Positions 17,067 to 24,537 of a stretch of DNA of 64,000 nucleotides are shown in pieces; position 1 is the stretch's first letter; each line of letters begins with the position of its first letter. The translations under genes and the position numbers were made by a program. The notes beneath the pieces were generated by a model. It did no database searches and was not told the DNA's origin. It saw only the letters and a list, made by a program, of their open reading frames with translations. Source of the stretch: Sphingobium lactosutens (GTDB lineage Bacteria > Pseudomonadota > Alphaproteobacteria > Sphingomonadales > Sphingomonadaceae); assembly GCF_013393185.1 (NCBI RefSeq), contig NZ_QJQX01000080.1, forward strand, positions 67,001 to 131,000, written 5' to 3'.

Positions 17067-17175
17067 GGGAGGAAGGGCTCCGATAAGGGCAGGATGATAT
17101 GGGGCGTTCTGCTAGGCCTGTGCCGGCGCGACCGTCAACACGCATTGCGACAATCAACGGGGTTATCAGGGTCCG

Positions 17176-17982
17176 ATGGCGAATCCGCAGCCGCATCTCA
17201 TCGTCTTCGCCAATGAAAAGGGCGGCACAGGCAAATCGACCACTGCGGTCCACACCGCCATCGCGCTCTCCACGCTGGGCCACCGGGTGGGCATGATCGA
17301 CCTCGATCCGCGTCAGCGGACCGTTACCCGCTATATGGAAAATCGCGGCGAAACCGCGCGCCGGCGCGGGATCGAACTGCCCATGCCCGATTATGCCGTG
17401 TTCACCGGCGAGAGCATCGACGCGCTCGACGATCAGGTCATCATGCTGGCGCAAGGCAAGGATTTCCTGGTCGTCGACACGCCCGGCCGCGACGATATCT
17501 ATGCCCGGCATCTGGCGCCCCACGCCAATACGCTGGTCACGCCGATGAACGACAGTTTCGTCGATTTCGACCTGATCGGCCAGGTCGACCCGGAAACCTT
17601 CAAGGTCCGCCGCCTGTCCTTCTATTCCGAACTCATCTTCGACGCGCGCAAGACGCGGGCGAAGGTGGATGGTGTCACGATCGACTGGGTCGTGCTGCGC
17701 AACCGCGTCCAGCACCATGACGCCCGCAACAAGAAGCGCGTCGGCGATGCGCTGATGGAGCTGTCGCGCCGGGTAGGATTCCGCGTGATTCCGGGCCTGT
17801 CGGAACGCGTCATCTTCCGCGAGTTGTTCCCTTCGGGCCTGACCCTGCTCGACAAGGGGCATCTGGGCGAACTGGGGGTGAGCCATATCGCCGCGCGGCA
17901 GGAATTGCGCGAAATGGTGTCCGGCCTGGCCCTGCCCACGCTCGACGGCGTGGCGTCGCTGGACCTGATCGGCGCGGCCTGA
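17176..17982 (+). CDS. mipZ: Division-plane positioning ATPase MipZ
   Basis: A 268-residue ParA-superfamily ATPase with the deviant Walker A box KGGTGKSTT near residue 14, followed by VGMIDLDPRQRTVTRY and VVDTPGRDD. The stretch RNRVQHHDARNKKRV and the C-terminal length match MipZ rather than ParA or MinD. MipZ binds ParB-parS near the origin and inhibits FtsZ, restricting division to mid-cell. Its location about 3 kb from the proposed origin fits. It is followed with a one-base overlap by a DnaJ-like gene. Confidence 0.9.
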   Translation: MANPQPHLIVFANEKGGTGKSTTAVHTAIALSTLGHRVGMIDLDPRQRTVTRYMENRGETARRRGIELPMPDYAVFTGESIDALDDQVIMLAQGKDFLVVDTPGRDDIYARHLAPHANTLVTPMNDSFVDFDLIGQVDPETFKVRRLSFYSELIFDARKTRAKVDGVTIDWVVLRNRVQHHDARNKKRVGDALMELSRRVGFRVIPGLSERVIFRELFPSGLTLLDKGHLGELGVSHIAARQELREMVSGLALPTLDGVASLDLIGAA

Positions 17983-18422
17983 TGGGCGCATTGGCGCTGT
18001 TGCTGGCCGGGCTTGCAATCTGGCTGATCTGGACTGGAAGGCTGCAACGCATGACGGCAAAGGATGGCATGGCGCTGGGCGCGGCATTGGTCGGGGCGGT
18101 GCTGGCGGCAAAGGGCAAGCCGGTGATCGGTGCGCCCCTGCTGATCGGCGCGGCGCTGTTCTTCGTCAAGCAGGGGAATGCCAGAGCCAGGACTCGCAGG
18201 CGTCCCGCCGTGCCGCCGGTGGCGGCGGGCGCGGATGATCTGGTCAAAGCGCGCGCCTTGCTGGGGGTGGCGCCCGATGCCGATGCCAGGGCAATCCGTA
18301 CCGCGCACCGCCGTCTGATCGCCTCGGTCCATCCCGACAAGGGCGGCACCGAAGCGCTTGCCGCGCAGATCAACGCCGCGCGCGATCTGCTGCTCGCCGA
18401 CCAGAAACAGAAGCAGCGGTGA
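17982..18422 (+). CDS. Membrane-anchored DnaJ-domain protein
   Basis: A 146-residue protein with two N-terminal hydrophobic segments (residues 1-18 and 27-62) and a C-terminal J-like domain. The domain contains ARALLGVAPDADARAIRTAHRRL and the HPD signature in ASVHPDKGG. The J domain should stimulate a DnaK-type ATPase at the cytoplasmic face of the membrane. The ATG overlaps the mipZ stop (TGATG) and the end overlaps the phosphomannomutase GTG, giving one transcript with both. Confidence 0.82.
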   Translation: MGALALLLAGLAIWLIWTGRLQRMTAKDGMALGAALVGAVLAAKGKPVIGAPLLIGAALFFVKQGNARARTRRRPAVPPVAAGADDLVKARALLGVAPDADARAIRTAHRRLIASVHPDKGGTEALAAQINAARDLLLADQKQKQR

Positions 18423-19795
18423 CGCATCGGTTCGACCCGACCCTGCTGCGCGACTATGATTTGCGCGGTACGGTAGGCGAGACATTGCACCCTGCCGACG
18501 CTTGGGCGCTGGGCCGCAGTTTCGGCACGATCATCGCCCGGTCTGGCGGTCGGCGCGTCGCGGTCGGCTATGACGGGCGGTTGAGTTCGCCGACGCTGGA
18601 ATCGGCGCTGGTCGAGGGGCTGACCGGGACCGGAATCGATGTCGTCCGCATCGGACTGGGACCGACGCCCATGCTATATCATGCCGAGATGACCGGCGAT
18701 GTGGACGGCGGCATTCAGATAACCGGCAGCCATAATCCCGGCGACCAGAACGGCTTCAAGCTGGTGAAGGGGCATGCGCCCTTTTTCGGGGATGACATTC
18801 AGGCCCTGGGCGCGATGGCGGCCGCAGGCGACTGGACCTCCGGTACCGGCCGGGTCGAGACGGTCGACATTATGGAAGCCTATGTCGCGCGGCTGGTGCG
18901 GGGCTTCTACGGCCCGGCCTGCCGCATCGGCTGGGACGCTGGCAATGGCGCGGCTGGTCCGGTGGTGGAGAAGCTCGCGCAACTCCTGCCGGGTGAGCAT
19001 CATCTGCTCTTCACCCAGGTGGACGGCCATTTTCCCCATCATCATCCCGATCCTTCCGAAGACCGGAATCTGGCCGACCTACGGGCGCTTGTCCTGCGCA
19101 AGCAACTCGATTTCGGCGTGGCTTTCGATGGCGATGGCGACCGGATCGGCGTGATCGACGGGCAAGGGCGGGCGATCGCAGGTGATCAACTGCTCGGCCT
19201 TTTTGCGGAGGAGGTTCTGAAAAACCACCCCGGCGCGTCGATCGTCGCGGATGTGAAGGCCAGCCAGACCGTCTTCGACCGCATTGCGGCGTGCGGCGGG
19301 AAGCCTGACATGTGGAAGACCGGCCACAGCCATATCAAGTCCAGAATGAAGCAGATTGCCAGTCCGCTGGGTGGCGAGACAACCGGTCATCTTTTCTTCG
19401 CCGACGATTATCATGGCTATGACGATGGTCTCTACGCTGCCGTGCGTCTGATCCGTCTGACGGGAGTGCTGGGACGTGGCGTCACTGCCCTGTGCGATGA
19501 CTTGCCGACCAGCATCATCACCCCCGAACTGCGCTTTCCGGTGGCGGAGGCGCGCAAATTTGCCGTGGTGGAGGAGGTGCGGGCGCGTCTGCTAAAGATG
19601 GGCGCGGATCTGTGCGAGATTGACGGCGTGCGGGTGCGCACAATCGACGGCTGGTGGCTGCTGCGTGCATCCAATACCCAGGCGGCTTTGGTCGCGCGGG
19701 CCGAAGCGGCAGACGAATCCGGGCTGGCGCGGCTGCTGGCGCAGATTGATTCACAGCTTGCTGATTCGGGCGTAATCCGGCCGATCACAGGCTGA
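18419..19795 (+). CDS. Phosphomannomutase/phosphoglucomutase
   Basis: A 458-residue alpha-D-phosphohexomutase starting GTG at 18419, overlapping the preceding gene by four bases (GTGA). The catalytic phosphoserine loop is ITGSHNPGDQNGFK near residue 105, the metal loop is DGDGDRIGVID, the sugar loop is GGETTGHLFF, and the phosphate loop is near VRTIDGWWLLRASNTQ. It interconverts mannose or glucose 6- and 1-phosphates, feeding GDP-mannose, UDP-glucose and surface polysaccharide synthesis. It resembles the PgmG/AlgC type of sphingomonads. Confidence 0.93.
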   Translation: MTHRFDPTLLRDYDLRGTVGETLHPADAWALGRSFGTIIARSGGRRVAVGYDGRLSSPTLESALVEGLTGTGIDVVRIGLGPTPMLYHAEMTGDVDGGIQITGSHNPGDQNGFKLVKGHAPFFGDDIQALGAMAAAGDWTSGTGRVETVDIMEAYVARLVRGFYGPACRIGWDAGNGAAGPVVEKLAQLLPGEHHLLFTQVDGHFPHHHPDPSEDRNLADLRALVLRKQLDFGVAFDGDGDRIGVIDGQGRAIAGDQLLGLFAEEVLKNHPGASIVADVKASQTVFDRIAACGGKPDMWKTGHSHIKSRMKQIASPLGGETTGHLFFADDYHGYDDGLYAAVRLIRLTGVLGRGVTALCDDLPTSIITPELRFPVAEARKFAVVEEVRARLLKMGADLCEIDGVRVRTIDGWWLLRASNTQAALVARAEAADESGLARLLAQIDSQLADSGVIRPITG

Positions 19796-20217
19796 TCTGC
19801 CCTCCAAATGCATTTTTTTGGTATCGCAATCATTTCAGGATGCAACTTTTCCCCTAGGGAAATGTCCATTTTTGCGATCGATTGCAGGAAATGCAATTGC
19901 GCCCCCATGTTTCGCATTTGCGACGAACGACGCTGCACTGCAAAAGGAACGGGCCTTTCAGGCATCCTCTCCTAAAACTTCATAGCCGCCTCCGGGCGGC
20001 TTTTTTTTGCCTTTTTTTCCGATGGCGCTTTCACCGAGTGCCGTAGCGTCCAAGACGCACTAACCATCGAAGCCTCGGGCAAGAACGGCTATTTTCCGCG
20101 CTTCGACACTGGAAATTAACGACATCTTTGATAAGCCCCGTGGCTCATAAGCCGGCCTGGCGCGTTCGACCGCCGCCGTCCGGCATGAGAAGAGTCGCAT
20201 CTAGCAGAGGATTTGCC
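19796..20217. other. 422-base intergenic region with small-RNA candidate
   Basis: No protein gene is supported. The left half (19800-19920) is AT-rich with repeated GCAATT/GCAAAT-type words and the inverted repeat TCGCA-TT-TGCGA at 19912-19923. The middle holds the conserved small-RNA block at 19946-19977 and its terminator at 19985-20008. The right 200 bases up to fadL show no clear feature apart from a possible promoter for fadL. Confidence 0.6.
19930..20008 (+). ncRNA. Small-RNA candidate, copy A (exposed CCTCTCC motif)
   Basis: A 32-base block at 19946-19977 is identical to 26998-27029. It contains a short hairpin GCCT-TTC-AGGC and then a single-stranded ATCCTCTCCTAAAA, able to pair with Shine-Dalgarno sequences. 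The terminator GCCGCC-TCCG-GGCGGC with eight T follows at 19985-20008. The 5' end is not known; the motif TCGCATTTGCGACGAA at 19912-19927 may belong to the promoter or a regulator site. The architecture resembles alphaproteobacterial anti-Shine-Dalgarno sRNAs of the suhB/ar14 type, a family assignment recalled rather than tested. Confidence 0.65.
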
Positions 20218-21519
20218 ATGTATCTTAGCCGCCATCTGGGCCGTTTTCTTCTTGTCACCGCGGCCGTGGCTTCCCCACTTCCGGCCTTCGCAGGCGGCTT
20301 CTATCTGCAGGAACAATCGCCGATCGAAACCGGCCGTGCCCTGTCCGGCGGTGCGGCGGCGGGTGATGATCCTTCGACAATCTATTTCAACCCGGCGGCG
20401 ATGACCCAGTTGTCGGGCATCCAGACCTCGATCGGTGGCTCCGCGCTGATGGCGTCCGCGCATCAGACCAATCGCGGCAGCTACCGCTCCGTACCCGGTT
20501 CCACCGTCCGCGTGCCGGTCGGCGGCAATGACGGCGGCCAACCGTTCGAGAGCGTGATCCCGATCCCCAGCTTCTACGCCAGCGCGCAGGTCAGTGACCG
20601 GCTGTGGGTCGGCTTGGGTGTCAACGCGCCTTTCGGCCTGAAGCTGGAGTATGATGACGGCTTCTTCGGTCGCTATGACTCGATCTACACCGACCTCAAA
20701 ACCTATAATATCCAGCCGTCCGCCGCTTATAAGCTGACCGACAATCTGTCGATCGGCGGCGGTGTCGATGTGCAATATGTCAAGGCGAACCTGACCAACG
20801 CCCTGCCGCAGCTTTCGCCGCTGGCCCCCACCGACGGCTTTGCCCAGTTGAAGGGCGACGACTGGTCGGTCGGCTGGAATGCCGGCCTGTTCTACACGAC
20901 AGGCGATACCAATTTCGGCGTCCATTATCGCTCCGGCATCAAGCACAAGCTGGCCGGCACCCAAACCGTGTCGGGCCTGCTTGGTCCGATCGCGGCAGGC
21001 AATGGCGAATTCGCTGCGACCGCGCCGCTCAACCTGCCCGACATTGTCACCGTCAGCATGATGCACAAGCTGACGCCGCAACTGCGCGCGATGATCACCG
21101 GCAAATGGTATAACTGGTCGAAGTTCAAGGGTATCGCCGTAACCTCCGCCACTGGTACGACGAACAAGGAACTGGATTACAAGGACAGCTATTCGGTCAG
21201 CGTCGGCGGCGAATATGATGTCGGCCCGGCCCTGACCCTGCGCGCCGGCACCATGTTCGATCGCAGCCCGACCAATCCGCAGCACCTGACCACGCGCGTG
21301 CCCGATGGCGATCGCGTCTGGCTGACCGGTGGCGCGACCTGGAACGTCTCGCAGTCGCTGGCGCTCAATGTCAGCTACGCCCACACCTTCGTCGAGAAGG
21401 CGAATATCATCCGTCCGGACGGCTATTATCCTGCGCCCGCGACCGTCACTGCGACCACTCTGGCGCAGACCAGCGGCAATGCGGACCAGGTCGCCGCATC
21501 CGTAACCCTGCGCTTCTAA
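20218..21519 (+). CDS. Outer-membrane transporter, OmpP1/FadL/TodX family
   Basis: A 433-residue protein from ATG 20218 with a 25-residue signal peptide ending AFA-GGFYLQEQS. The hatch begins with GGFYLQEQSPIETGRALSGGAAAGDDPSTIYFNPAAMTQ (given here in parts: NPAAM is the family's NPA signature). A 14-strand barrel ends in the terminal Phe of VAASVTLRF, as expected for outer-membrane insertion. The family carries long-chain fatty acids or hydrophobic aromatics. It has its own terminator before ispG. Confidence 0.9.
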   Translation: MYLSRHLGRFLLVTAAVASPLPAFAGGFYLQEQSPIETGRALSGGAAAGDDPSTIYFNPAAMTQLSGIQTSIGGSALMASAHQTNRGSYRSVPGSTVRVPVGGNDGGQPFESVIPIPSFYASAQVSDRLWVGLGVNAPFGLKLEYDDGFFGRYDSIYTDLKTYNIQPSAAYKLTDNLSIGGGVDVQYVKANLTNALPQLSPLAPTDGFAQLKGDDWSVGWNAGLFYTTGDTNFGVHYRSGIKHKLAGTQTVSGLLGPIAAGNGEFAATAPLNLPDIVTVSMMHKLTPQLRAMITGKWYNWSKFKGIAVTSATGTTNKELDYKDSYSVSVGGEYDVGPALTLRAGTMFDRSPTNPQHLTTRVPDGDRVWLTGGATWNVSQSLALNVSYAHTFVEKANIIRPDGYYPAPATVTATTLAQTSGNADQVAASVTLRF

Positions 21520-21540
21520 CCGTCACCAAAAATCACTATA

Positions 21541-21570
21541 GGGGCTTCGTAGAATACGGAGCCCCTTTTT
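21541..21570 (+). terminator. fadL terminator that also contains the ispG Shine-Dalgarno
   Basis: The hairpin GGGGCT-TCGTA/TACGG-AGCCCC (21541-21565) is followed by TTTTT. The ispG ATG is at 21572, and its only plausible ribosome binding site, GGAG at 21558-21561, lies in the right arm of the stem. Confidence 0.8.
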
Positions 21571-21571
21571 C

Positions 21572-22732
21572 ATGTCCGATCATAATCCCGGCCTGCGCCC
21601 CTGGCGCGACATTGCGCGGCGGCAGTCGCGGCAGATCATGGTCGGCAATGTCCCCGTCGGCGGTGGCGCGCCGGTCACGGTCCAGACCATGACCAACACG
21701 CTGACCCATGACGTCAAGGCGACCATCGACCAGATCCGCCGCTGCGAGGATGCGGGCGTCGACATCATCCGCGTGTCCTGCCCCGACGAGGAATCGACCG
21801 CCGCGCTCCAGCAGATCGTCCGCGCCGTCCGCGTGCCGATCGTTGCGGACATCCATTTCCATTACAAGCGCGCGCTGGAAGCGGCTGACGCCGGCGCAGC
21901 CTGCTTGCGCATCAATCCGGGCAATATCGGCTCGGAAAAGCGGGTGAAGGAAGTGGTCGACGCGGCCAAGGCCAATGGCTGCTCGATCCGCATCGGTGTC
22001 AATGCCGGGAGCCTCGAGAAAGATCTGCTCGAAAAATATGGTGAACCGTGCCCCGAGGCGCTGGTCGAAAGCGCGCTCGACCATATCAAACTGCTCCAGG
22101 ACCAGGATTTCCACGAATATAAGGTTGCGGTGAAGGCGAGCGACGTGTTCCTCGCCGTCGCCGCCTATATGCAGCTGGCCGAGGCGGTCGATTGCCCGCT
22201 GCATCTGGGCATCACCGAGGCGGGTGGCCTGATCGGCGGCACGGTGAAGAGCGCGATCGGCATCGGCAACCTGCTCTGGGCCGGCATCGGCGACACGATC
22301 CGCGTGTCGCTCTCCGCCGAACCGGAGGAGGAAGTGCGGGTTGGCTACGAGATACTGAAATCGCTCGGCATCCGCACCCGTGGGGTCAAGGTCATCTCCT
22401 GCCCCTCCTGCGCGCGGCAGGGTTTCGACGTGATCCGCACCGTCCAGGCGCTGGAGGAGCGATTGCAGCATATCAATACGCCGCTCTCGCTGTCGGTGCT
22501 GGGTTGCGTCGTCAACGGTCCGGGCGAAGCGCGCGAAACCGATATCGGCCTGACCGGCGGCGGTAATGGCAAACATATGGTCTATCTGTCGGGCGTCACC
22601 GACCACACGATCCAGGACGCCGACATGGTCGACCATATCGTGAAGCTGGTCGAGGCCAAGGCAGCGGAGATCGAGGCGGAGAAGCTGGAGGCCGAAACGA
22701 CCGACGCCGGCAAGGTGCAGGCGGCGGAATGA
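21572..22732 (+). CDS. ispG: 4-hydroxy-3-methylbut-2-en-1-yl diphosphate synthase (flavodoxin)
   Basis: A 386-residue [4Fe-4S] enzyme of the methylerythritol phosphate pathway, reductively opening the cyclodiphosphate MEcPP to HMBPP. The TIM-barrel part starts with [20 protein letters not shown], and NPGN is seen near residue 117. The Fe-S ligands are in [11 protein letters not shown] and [13 protein letters not shown]. The C-terminal 25 residues are a charged, Glu/Ala-rich extension. The stop codon overlaps the ATG of the following lipoprotein gene (ATGA). Confidence 0.95.
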   Translation: MSDHNPGLRPWRDIARRQSRQIMVGNVPVGGGAPVTVQTMTNTLTHDVKATIDQIRRCEDAGVDIIRVSCPDEESTAALQQIVRAVRVPIVADIHFHYKRALEAADAGAACLRINPGNIGSEKRVKEVVDAAKANGCSIRIGVNAGSLEKDLLEKYGEPCPEALVESALDHIKLLQDQDFHEYKVAVKASDVFLAVAAYMQLAEAVDCPLHLGITEAGGLIGGTVKSAIGIGNLLWAGIGDTIRVSLSAEPEEEVRVGYEILKSLGIRTRGVKVISCPSCARQGFDVIRTVQALEERLQHINTPLSLSVLGCVVNGPGEARETDIGLTGGGNGKHMVYLSGVTDHTIQDADMVDHIVKLVEAKAAEIEAEKLEAETTDAGKVQAAE

Positions 22733-23064
22733 CGGCCAAATGCATCGTCGGCTTGATGGGCGTCGCTGCATTGACGGGTTGCGAGAAGTCGCATGATGAA
22801 CGACCGATGCTGAGGTTGAGTGCGGTTCCCGGCGTTGAAGGGAACTGCCTCGCGACGATCGGAGGGAAGTCTTTCGACCCGCAAGACCCCAAGGCGTTGG
22901 AAGCGGCTCTGGCACCCTATGCCGATACAAAATCGGATGTGCGCATAATTGGAAGCGGAAATGTGCCTTATCGCTGTATCGGCGGGGTGATCTACACGAT
23001 GCAGCGGCAGGGATATAAAAAGGTCGGATTTATCGCCGAACCGACTTCCCAGAGCGAAAAATAG
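22729..23064 (+). CDS. Small lipoprotein with ExbD-like domain
   Basis: A 111-residue protein with a short hydrophobic N-terminus ending in a lipobox-like ALTGC (Cys 18). The last 60 residues, [36 protein letters not shown] in parts, match the periplasmic domain pattern of ExbD/TolR (xVxIxxDxxxxYxxVxxVMxxxxxAGxxxIGxVTEP). The usual ExbD transmembrane helix with its Asp is absent. It may be an ExbD-derived periplasmic lipoprotein. It overlaps ispG by four bases and precedes a DMT transporter by eight bases. The function is unknown. Confidence 0.65.
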   Translation: MTAKCIVGLMGVAALTGCEKSHDERPMLRLSAVPGVEGNCLATIGGKSFDPQDPKALEAALAPYADTKSDVRIIGSGNVPYRCIGGVIYTMQRQGYKKVGFIAEPTSQSEK

Positions 23065-23072
23065 AATATTCC

Positions 23073-23984
23073 ATGGTTCCGCGTTCTTTTGCGATCCCTT
23101 TCGCCATCTGCTGCCTTGGCGTCGCGCTCTTTTCGGTGATGGACGCGGCGATGAAGGGGCTGAGCCTCTCCATCGGCCTTTATAACGCGCTGTTCTGGCG
23201 GGCGGTGACAGGGAGCTTGCTTGGATTGGCGCTGATGCTGTTGACCCGGCAGCGCTGGCCGACGCGGGCAGTGCTGCGCATCCATCTGTTGCGTGGCGTG
23301 GTCGTGGCCTTCATGGCGGCGCTTTTCTTCTGGGCGATCATGCGGCTGCCGCTGGCCGAAGCCATCGCCCTGTCCTTCATCGCGCCGCTCATCGCCCTCT
23401 ATCTGGCGGCGCTGCTGCTCAAGGAAAGCGTCGGGCGGGAAGCGATCGGCGCATCGCTGCTGGGGCTGGTGGGCGTAGGGGTCATCCTGTCGGGACGGTT
23501 GCAGGGCAATTATGACAGCGACGCATTGCTGGGTGCGATCGCGGTACTCATTTCGGCGATACTGTTCGCCTGGAATCTCATCATCCAGCGGCAGCAGGCG
23601 CAGGTCGCTTCCCCGATCGAGGTCGCCTTTTTCCAGCATCTCATCATGCTGGCCGTGTTCGCAGTGGGCGCACCCTGGCTGGCGATCATTCCGCCTGCCA
23701 AGGCCATTCCGCTCGTGCTGCTCGCCGCGACCCTGGCCTTCACCTCGCTTGCGGCGCTGGCCTGGGCCTATGCGCGGGCGGAGGCGCAGCGGCTGATCCC
23801 GGTCGAATATAGCGCCTTCATCTGGGCGGCGATCATCGGCTGGTTGATATTCGGCGACCGGCTGACGGTCGCGACCGTGACGGGGGCGTTGCTGATCGTG
23901 GCCGGCTGCCTTATCGCGGCGCGCGCGAAACGGGCAAATGCCCTTGATCATCAGGGGGCCCATGTGGAAGCGGGGACGGCATGA
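23073..23984 (+). CDS. DMT superfamily (EamA) transporter
   Basis: A 303-residue integral membrane protein with ten hydrophobic helices arranged as two EamA repeats. Repeat 1 begins FAICCLGVALFSVMDAAMKG and repeat 2 LGAIAVLISAILFAWNLIIQ. The segment TRAVLRIHLLRGVV and the PLAEAIALSFIAPL turn are typical of the RhaT/YdcZ-like EamA exporters. The substrate is unknown. Its end overlaps the GNAT gene by four bases. Confidence 0.87.
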   Translation: MVPRSFAIPFAICCLGVALFSVMDAAMKGLSLSIGLYNALFWRAVTGSLLGLALMLLTRQRWPTRAVLRIHLLRGVVVAFMAALFFWAIMRLPLAEAIALSFIAPLIALYLAALLLKESVGREAIGASLLGLVGVGVILSGRLQGNYDSDALLGAIAVLISAILFAWNLIIQRQQAQVASPIEVAFFQHLIMLAVFAVGAPWLAIIPPAKAIPLVLLAATLAFTSLAALAWAYARAEAQRLIPVEYSAFIWAAIIGWLIFGDRLTVATVTGALLIVAGCLIAARAKRANALDHQGAHVEAGTA

Positions 23985-24460
23985 GCATCATCATTCGCGA
24001 AGCAGTGGCTGACGATATCGGGACCATCCATGATTTCATCCGCGCGCTGGCCGATTATGAGCGGCTGGCGCATGAGGTGAAGACGGATCGCGAGACGCTG
24101 GCCCGCTATCTGTTCGGCGCGCGCCCGATGGTGGAAGTGCTGATCGCCGAGCATGACGACGCGGCGATCGGCTTCGCCCTCTTCTTCCATAATTTCTCGA
24201 CCTTCGAGGGGCGGCCCGGCCTTTATCTGGAGGATCTGTTCGTGTTGCCGCAGGCGCGCGGGTTGGGCGCTGGCAAGGCGCTGCTGGCGCGTCTGGCGCA
24301 GCTGGCCATCGACCGTGACTGCGCCCGGCTGGAATGGTCGGTGCTCGATTGGAACGAACCCGCCATTGCGGTCTATCGCGCGATCGGAGCGAAGCCGATG
24401 GACGAATGGACGGTGCAGCGCGTCGATGGGGATGCGCTCAGGGCTCTCGCGACCTCCTGA
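23981..24460 (+). CDS. GNAT family N-acetyltransferase
   Basis: A 159-residue GNAT enzyme. The acetyl-CoA binding motif A is YLEDLFVLPQARGLGAGKALLARLAQLA (LEDLFV plus R-x-x-G-x-G/A), and motif B is WSVLDWNEPAIAVYRAIGAKPMDEW. It resembles the diamine/thialysine acetyltransferase (SSAT-like) group by the phrase FFHNFSTFEGRPGLYLEDL. It is translationally coupled to the DMT transporter through an ATGA overlap. Confidence 0.88.
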   Translation: MSIIIREAVADDIGTIHDFIRALADYERLAHEVKTDRETLARYLFGARPMVEVLIAEHDDAAIGFALFFHNFSTFEGRPGLYLEDLFVLPQARGLGAGKALLARLAQLAIDRDCARLEWSVLDWNEPAIAVYRAIGAKPMDEWTVQRVDGDALRALATS

Positions 24461-24537
24461 AATCCATGCCTTCGGATAAAGTCTTCGGGACGAGCTGAAG
24501 GGCGCAGGCTTGACGTGGAGTCACCCCCGGAGGCATT

